A DNA stretch of 14,878 nucleotides, from assembly GCA_016839245.1 (NCBI GenBank), contig JAEOUN010000048.1, forward strand, positions 1 to 14,878. The letters run 5' to 3'. Under the pieces are notes generated by a model. That model did not search any database. It was not told the DNA's origin and worked only from the letters and a program-made list of their open reading frames with translations. The stretch is from Candidatus Thorarchaeota archaeon. Lineage in GTDB: Archaea; Asgardarchaeota; Thorarchaeia; Thorarchaeales; Thorarchaeaceae. Made by a program: the position numbers and the translations under genes. This document shows positions 11,673 to 14,878 of this stretch, in pieces. How positions within the stretch are numbered: position 1 is the stretch's first letter; every line of letters starts with the position of its first letter.

Positions 11673-13313
11673 ATGTCTGAGAAGATTAAACAGAACAAAT
11701 TTGTAATCACCGTCTTTGTGATTACTGTAGTTCTTGCAGGAATGACACTTGGAAATTTTGAAACTCCAACAATATCTAAGGACATCCAGAAGGTGAATGG
11801 AATTACCTTCAATTTTGCTGATTATCCTGTTCTTACCAATGAACAGATTGCTATTATTAATTATTTCAATGAAATAGTAACAGGACAGGCGTATAATACA
11901 TGGTATGGCTGGAACGCAGAGAACTATCTCTGGGCACTTCAATACATCAATGCATTCCTTGCTTACCCCTTTGCTGGTGTCTGTGAGGTTAACTCAGGAT
12001 ACAGATCCGCTTTCTATGAAAACTTTGCACATACCCAGATTTTAAGGATGAATACAACTATTGATGAGTATGGTAATGAGTCTCTGGAATATTACGAGTG
12101 GGCTTCTATTCCGGGATTTACCGAGTATTACTATCCAAATGCAACGCATCCTGATGGCGATGATGTATACACAGGTGGTTTTAGAGGTCCTGCAAACATC
12201 ATGTGGACTGGGCATTATGCGCTTATGATGACTCTCTATGAGCGTAACTTCAATTTTGGCACGATGAAGGACGAAATAACCTATTACATCAATGATTGGA
12301 AGAACACTACGACTACAGATCGTCTTGGTCATCTCAAAGATGGTGGTCTTTGGGGTACGGGACTGATTACTTGCGAGCCTTATGTTTGCTTTGTACAGTG
12401 TAATAGTATCCCCATCTATACTACTGAGCTCTATGATAACATGTATGAAACAAACTACATGGAGAGTGGTATGTGGGATTACGGATTAGATTTTATTGAA
12501 GCAAATATTACTGATGAATATGGTCTGTATACCAACGGTTACTTTGTTCAGAAACCAGTTGGTTGGGGGCCAAACTCAGAACTCCTACCACAAGTCATAC
12601 CAGGACAGGCTGCAGATCATCTTATGGGTGGTCCAAGCATTTCTTCATATGGTACTGCTTGGGCAATGAGTTTCTTAGAGTACACAATTCCAGATATGAT
12701 TATTCCAAAATATCCTGTCTTCATCGAGAAATATGGTAGAGAATTATCGGGTGACATCATGTACATGCTGGGATCATACAGACAACCCAGTTCCTTTGGT
12801 GATATAATTGGTATTCTAGGATCTGTCTTCACAATGGTTCTTGCAAATCAAAGAGGTGACTCTATTACAAGAGATCGTCTTCACAATTTACTAGGAAGCA
12901 TGCTCAATAAAGTCTGGTCTCCAGATGGAAGACAGATGTATTATGATGGTTCGCCCTTTGATGCCTTTCTATCTCCAATCTTCTCGGGATTCTCACTATG
13001 GTCGACTCTACCAGTCACAGTACGCGATCTTGCAGAATCTCGATCAGCTGAGTTTTGGAACTATCCATATATCAGTCAGGCTGATGACGACAATATCTGG
13101 GTCTATCAGGCTCGGTGGGACTCCGCAAAGTCGGGTTTTATCCTCAACCTTAAAGTCGACGAGACTGCAGAACTGACCTTTAGTAACTTCAATGATGTTC
13201 CAACTGCGTATTCTCATGGTCAATCTCTAGGAGAACTCACAGCATCGGGAAGCGACTACATTTTGACCCTTCAGCCAGGGACGTACCAGATTGTCATAAT
13301 GGAGGGAAGCTAG
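11673..13313 (+). CDS. Exported linalool dehydratase/isomerase-like protein
   Basis: A 546-residue protein with an N-terminal hydrophobic segment (about 10-27) after a basic start, so it is exported or anchored outside the membrane. The core (about 50-450) looks like an alpha/alpha barrel of the linalool dehydratase/isomerase (Ldi) family. GPANIMWTGHYALMMTLYER includes His181, and CEPYVCFVQC has Cys234, Glu235 and Cys243. From memory, the Castellaniella defragrans enzyme uses His129 and a Cys171/Cys180 pair, the same nine-residue spacing. The aromatic segment WYGWNAENYLWALQY (77-91) would hold the other polar residues, but I cannot assign them. Residues about 475-546 add a C-terminal beta domain, making it longer than the roughly 400-residue bacterial enzyme. 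The known enzyme interconverts geraniol, linalool and myrcene; the substrate here is unknown. GTGA upstream gives only a weak SD. It is coupled to the next gene. Confidence 0.75.
   Translation: MSEKIKQNKFVITVFVITVVLAGMTLGNFETPTISKDIQKVNGITFNFADYPVLTNEQIAIINYFNEIVTGQAYNTWYGWNAENYLWALQYINAFLAYPFAGVCEVNSGYRSAFYENFAHTQILRMNTTIDEYGNESLEYYEWASIPGFTEYYYPNATHPDGDDVYTGGFRGPANIMWTGHYALMMTLYERNFNFGTMKDEITYYINDWKNTTTTDRLGHLKDGGLWGTGLITCEPYVCFVQCNSIPIYTTELYDNMYETNYMESGMWDYGLDFIEANITDEYGLYTNGYFVQKPVGWGPNSELLPQVIPGQAADHLMGGPSISSYGTAWAMSFLEYTIPDMIIPKYPVFIEKYGRELSGDIMYMLGSYRQPSSFGDIIGILGSVFTMVLANQRGDSITRDRLHNLLGSMLNKVWSPDGRQMYYDGSPFDAFLSPIFSGFSLWSTLPVTVRDLAESRSAEFWNYPYISQADDDNIWVYQARWDSAKSGFILNLKVDETAELTFSNFNDVPTAYSHGQSLGELTASGSDYILTLQPGTYQIVIMEGS
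13301..13305 (+). promoter_or_regulatory. SD site inside the end of the upstream gene
   Basis: GGAGG lies within the last codons of the linalool-dehydratase-like gene, ten bases before the ATG at 13316. With only two bases between stop and start, the second gene is probably translated by coupling to the first. Confidence 0.7.
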
Positions 13314-13315
13314 AA

Positions 13316-13936
13316 ATGACAGATGGCACTGAAGTAGATACCACTGAAACTAAGAGCGGTCTTGTAGAACGACTTCGAGTTAGCAATTTAAAAACAGCGA
13401 TCGTCACTACTATATTTGGGACTGCAGGCGCAATTCTTTTTGTTATTATATATTCAATACCTATGCCTTACACGATGGTTTCTCTTATCAAATTTGGTCT
13501 TTCACCAGCGCTTGCTATCATCGCAGTAGTCGGAGCAATTCGAGGTCCTTTGGCTGGATTTCTCTCTGGTTACCTTGGCATTGTATTATATGATCTACTC
13601 TTCTTCAATACCGTTGTGAGCATGACACTTCCAGCAATATCGTATGGAGTGCTTGGATTGATTGTTGGAATTGCGTCTTATGATTTGGAAAATGGAAGAT
13701 CACTGATAAAACTCTCGATTTTATCAGCCATTGGTCTGGTCTTCACAGCATTACTTGCAGTTGTGTTTGGATTATTCATAGACAATCACTCAGTTCTCCT
13801 TGAACTAGGATTTGTAATGCTTCCTCTATTTACAGTTGGGCTACCATCCGTGGCTCTGATAACTCCAATCCTTGCGAGAATCTGGCAGATTATCAGCACA
13901 AGAATTCCCGTATCATGGTTTGAAAACAAATTCTAA
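13316..13936 (+). CDS. ECF transporter S-component-like membrane protein
   Basis: A 206-residue integral membrane protein. A polar 25-residue N-terminus precedes about six hydrophobic segments (roughly 27-48, 54-74, 76-98, 103-121, 130-156 and 161-190). The third, GPLAGFLSGYLGIVLYDLLFF, preceded by AVVGAIRGPL, is typical of substrate-binding S components of energy-coupling-factor vitamin and metabolite importers. The size and segment number also fit. No EcfA ATPase or EcfT subunit lies nearby, so it would share a module encoded elsewhere. It starts two bases after the linalool-dehydratase-like gene, so the two are co-transcribed, which hints that it takes up the product or substrate of that enzyme. 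The substrate cannot be read from sequence. Another small multi-pass family remains possible. Confidence 0.7.
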   Translation: MTDGTEVDTTETKSGLVERLRVSNLKTAIVTTIFGTAGAILFVIIYSIPMPYTMVSLIKFGLSPALAIIAVVGAIRGPLAGFLSGYLGIVLYDLLFFNTVVSMTLPAISYGVLGLIVGIASYDLENGRSLIKLSILSAIGLVFTALLAVVFGLFIDNHSVLLELGFVMLPLFTVGLPSVALITPILARIWQIISTRIPVSWFENKF

Positions 13937-13999
13937 TCAACGCGAATTACACTTACCTATACTCAACCAGCTCTCCAATTAGAACAGAATCCCCTCACT

Positions 14000-14878
14000 T
14001 CAAAATGCTGACCCTGCACTTGAAATCCCACACTCTCTCTTTTTAGACTCTATTAATTTCTTGTATAAATCGACTAGGCTTTCATAGTGTTGCTTGATAT
14101 CAAACCACGATTCTACTTTTTTTCTAGCATTACGACCTATTGAAATACGCAACTTTTCATCCTGAAGTAATGACTTTACGCTCTCCACTAATGCTTCTAC
14201 ATTATCAGGAGGTATCATTAATCCATCAACATCTTGTGTAAGAATCTCACTGGGTCCAAATACGTTGGTTGTAACCACAGGAACTTCACATGCCATTGCT
14301 TCTAGGATTGAGAGTCCAAAGGGTTCTTCCCTTGAAGGATAGATAAAAATCCTGCTTCGATTAATTAGTTCTGGTATCATTTTTGCGTTAACTACACCTT
14401 GATAGTCAACAAGATCTACTATGTTTCTTTTCCTAAATTCCATAAGCAGATCATTCTTCATTGTTCCTTCTCCTGTTATTAAGAACTTCAAATTAGGAAA
14501 TTGTTCTCTCAGCCTGACTAACATCTCGGGGAAAAGATCTACCGCCTTCATCTTCTCAAGACGTCCCATGAATGCAATATCCCACTCCTTTGTTATATCC
14601 GGGATTGGATAGAAAACTGACAAATTCACACCAAGGTAGAGAATGCTTATCTGAATTTCTTGACCACTTTTAGAAAGAGACTCTCCAAGTTCTTCTGCGA
14701 CATTCTTGCTGACTGCCAGTACATAATCAAATGGACACGCTTTGCTAAGAGACTCATAGTCTGTAGTATGTTCCCCACTTGGTAGCACAAGTGGTTTTGG
14801 GCGACCATGAATGGTCACTAATAATGGGATATCATCCAAGGCGCCATCATCTCTCAATTTCTTGAGGACCCGATTGAA
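14000..14878 (-). CDS. Glycosyltransferase family 4 (GT-B), 5'-truncated
   Basis: The frame stays open to the right edge (seven more codons beyond the TTG at 14857), so the start lies outside. The 292 visible residues cover the end of the N-terminal domain (VTIHGRP, YVLAVSKNVAEEL) and the whole C-terminal Rossmann-like domain. Signatures are WDIAFMGRLEKMKAVDL, FLITGEGTMKNDLL and the EPFGLSILE E-x7-E donor-binding motif, followed by AMACEVPVVTT and GPSEILTQDVDG. It should be a retaining transferase using a nucleotide-sugar donor, acting in the cytosol on a lipid-linked or protein glycan or exopolysaccharide. It converges on the ECF-like gene with a 63-bp gap without a clear hairpin. The acceptor is unknown. 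Confidence 0.92.
   Translation of the reverse strand, partial: FNRVLKKLRDDGALDDIPLLVTIHGRPKPLVLPSGEHTTDYESLSKACPFDYVLAVSKNVAEELGESLSKSGQEIQISILYLGVNLSVFYPIPDITKEWDIAFMGRLEKMKAVDLFPEMLVRLREQFPNLKFLITGEGTMKNDLLMEFRKRNIVDLVDYQGVVNAKMIPELINRSRIFIYPSREEPFGLSILEAMACEVPVVTTNVFGPSEILTQDVDGLMIPPDNVEALVESVKSLLQDEKLRISIGRNARKKVESWFDIKQHYESLVDLYKKLIESKKRECGISSAGSAF

Noticed and set aside
1..14878. CRISPR array, insertion sequence or defence system
   Set aside because: No evenly spaced repeat-spacer series, no terminal inverted repeats around a transposase, and no nuclease, Cas or integrase protein were found.

Overview
The window reads as archaeal chromosomal DNA, A+T-rich and gene-dense. The evidence is TATA-type promoters about 24-26 bp upstream of leaderless starts, or about 43-47 bp upstream of starts with a Shine-Dalgarno (SD) site matching an archaeal 16S tail (AGGAGGTGA). 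A bacterio-opsin-activator-type (HTH_10) regulator and large exported beta-helix or beta-propeller proteins agree. Large beta-helix proteins with a Thr-rich stalk and C-terminal anchor, and a PH-like plus zinc-ribbon protein, would fit an Asgard archaeon (Thorarchaeia-like). That placement is inference; there is no rRNA or other marker gene.

Layout. 1-749: 3' part of a PH-like/zinc-ribbon protein. 783-2136: a GNAT acetyltransferase and a class I methyltransferase, both minus. 2281-2754: a short VIT1/CCC1-like membrane protein. 2755-3191: the only long gap. 3192-4679: a secreted beta-propeller protein followed by a hairpin. 4813-5754: a small membrane protein and a second GNAT, 51% identical to the first. 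5825-8212: an anchored NosD-like beta-helix protein with a 24-bp minisatellite coding for threonine. 8319-9907: a nitronate monooxygenase-like flavoprotein and a third GNAT. 10113-10690: a two-gene unit of a small basic protein and a DUF3795 cysteine-rich protein. 10767-11489: the HTH_10 regulator. 11673-13936: an exported linalool dehydratase/isomerase-like protein coupled to an ECF S-component-like membrane protein. 14000-14878: the C-terminal part of a GT4 glycosyltransferase.

Most genes stand alone or in pairs, and strand switches are frequent, so no single pathway spans the window. Two things stand out. One is the linalool-dehydratase-like/ECF-S-like pair. The other is a 23-bp motif shaped like a tRNA 3' end (T loop, acceptor strand, G73, CCA) found in the same orientation in three successive intergenic gaps, with weaker, mostly transition-decayed candidates in later gaps up to about 5.8 kb. 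I found no intact tRNA, rRNA, CRISPR array or insertion sequence.
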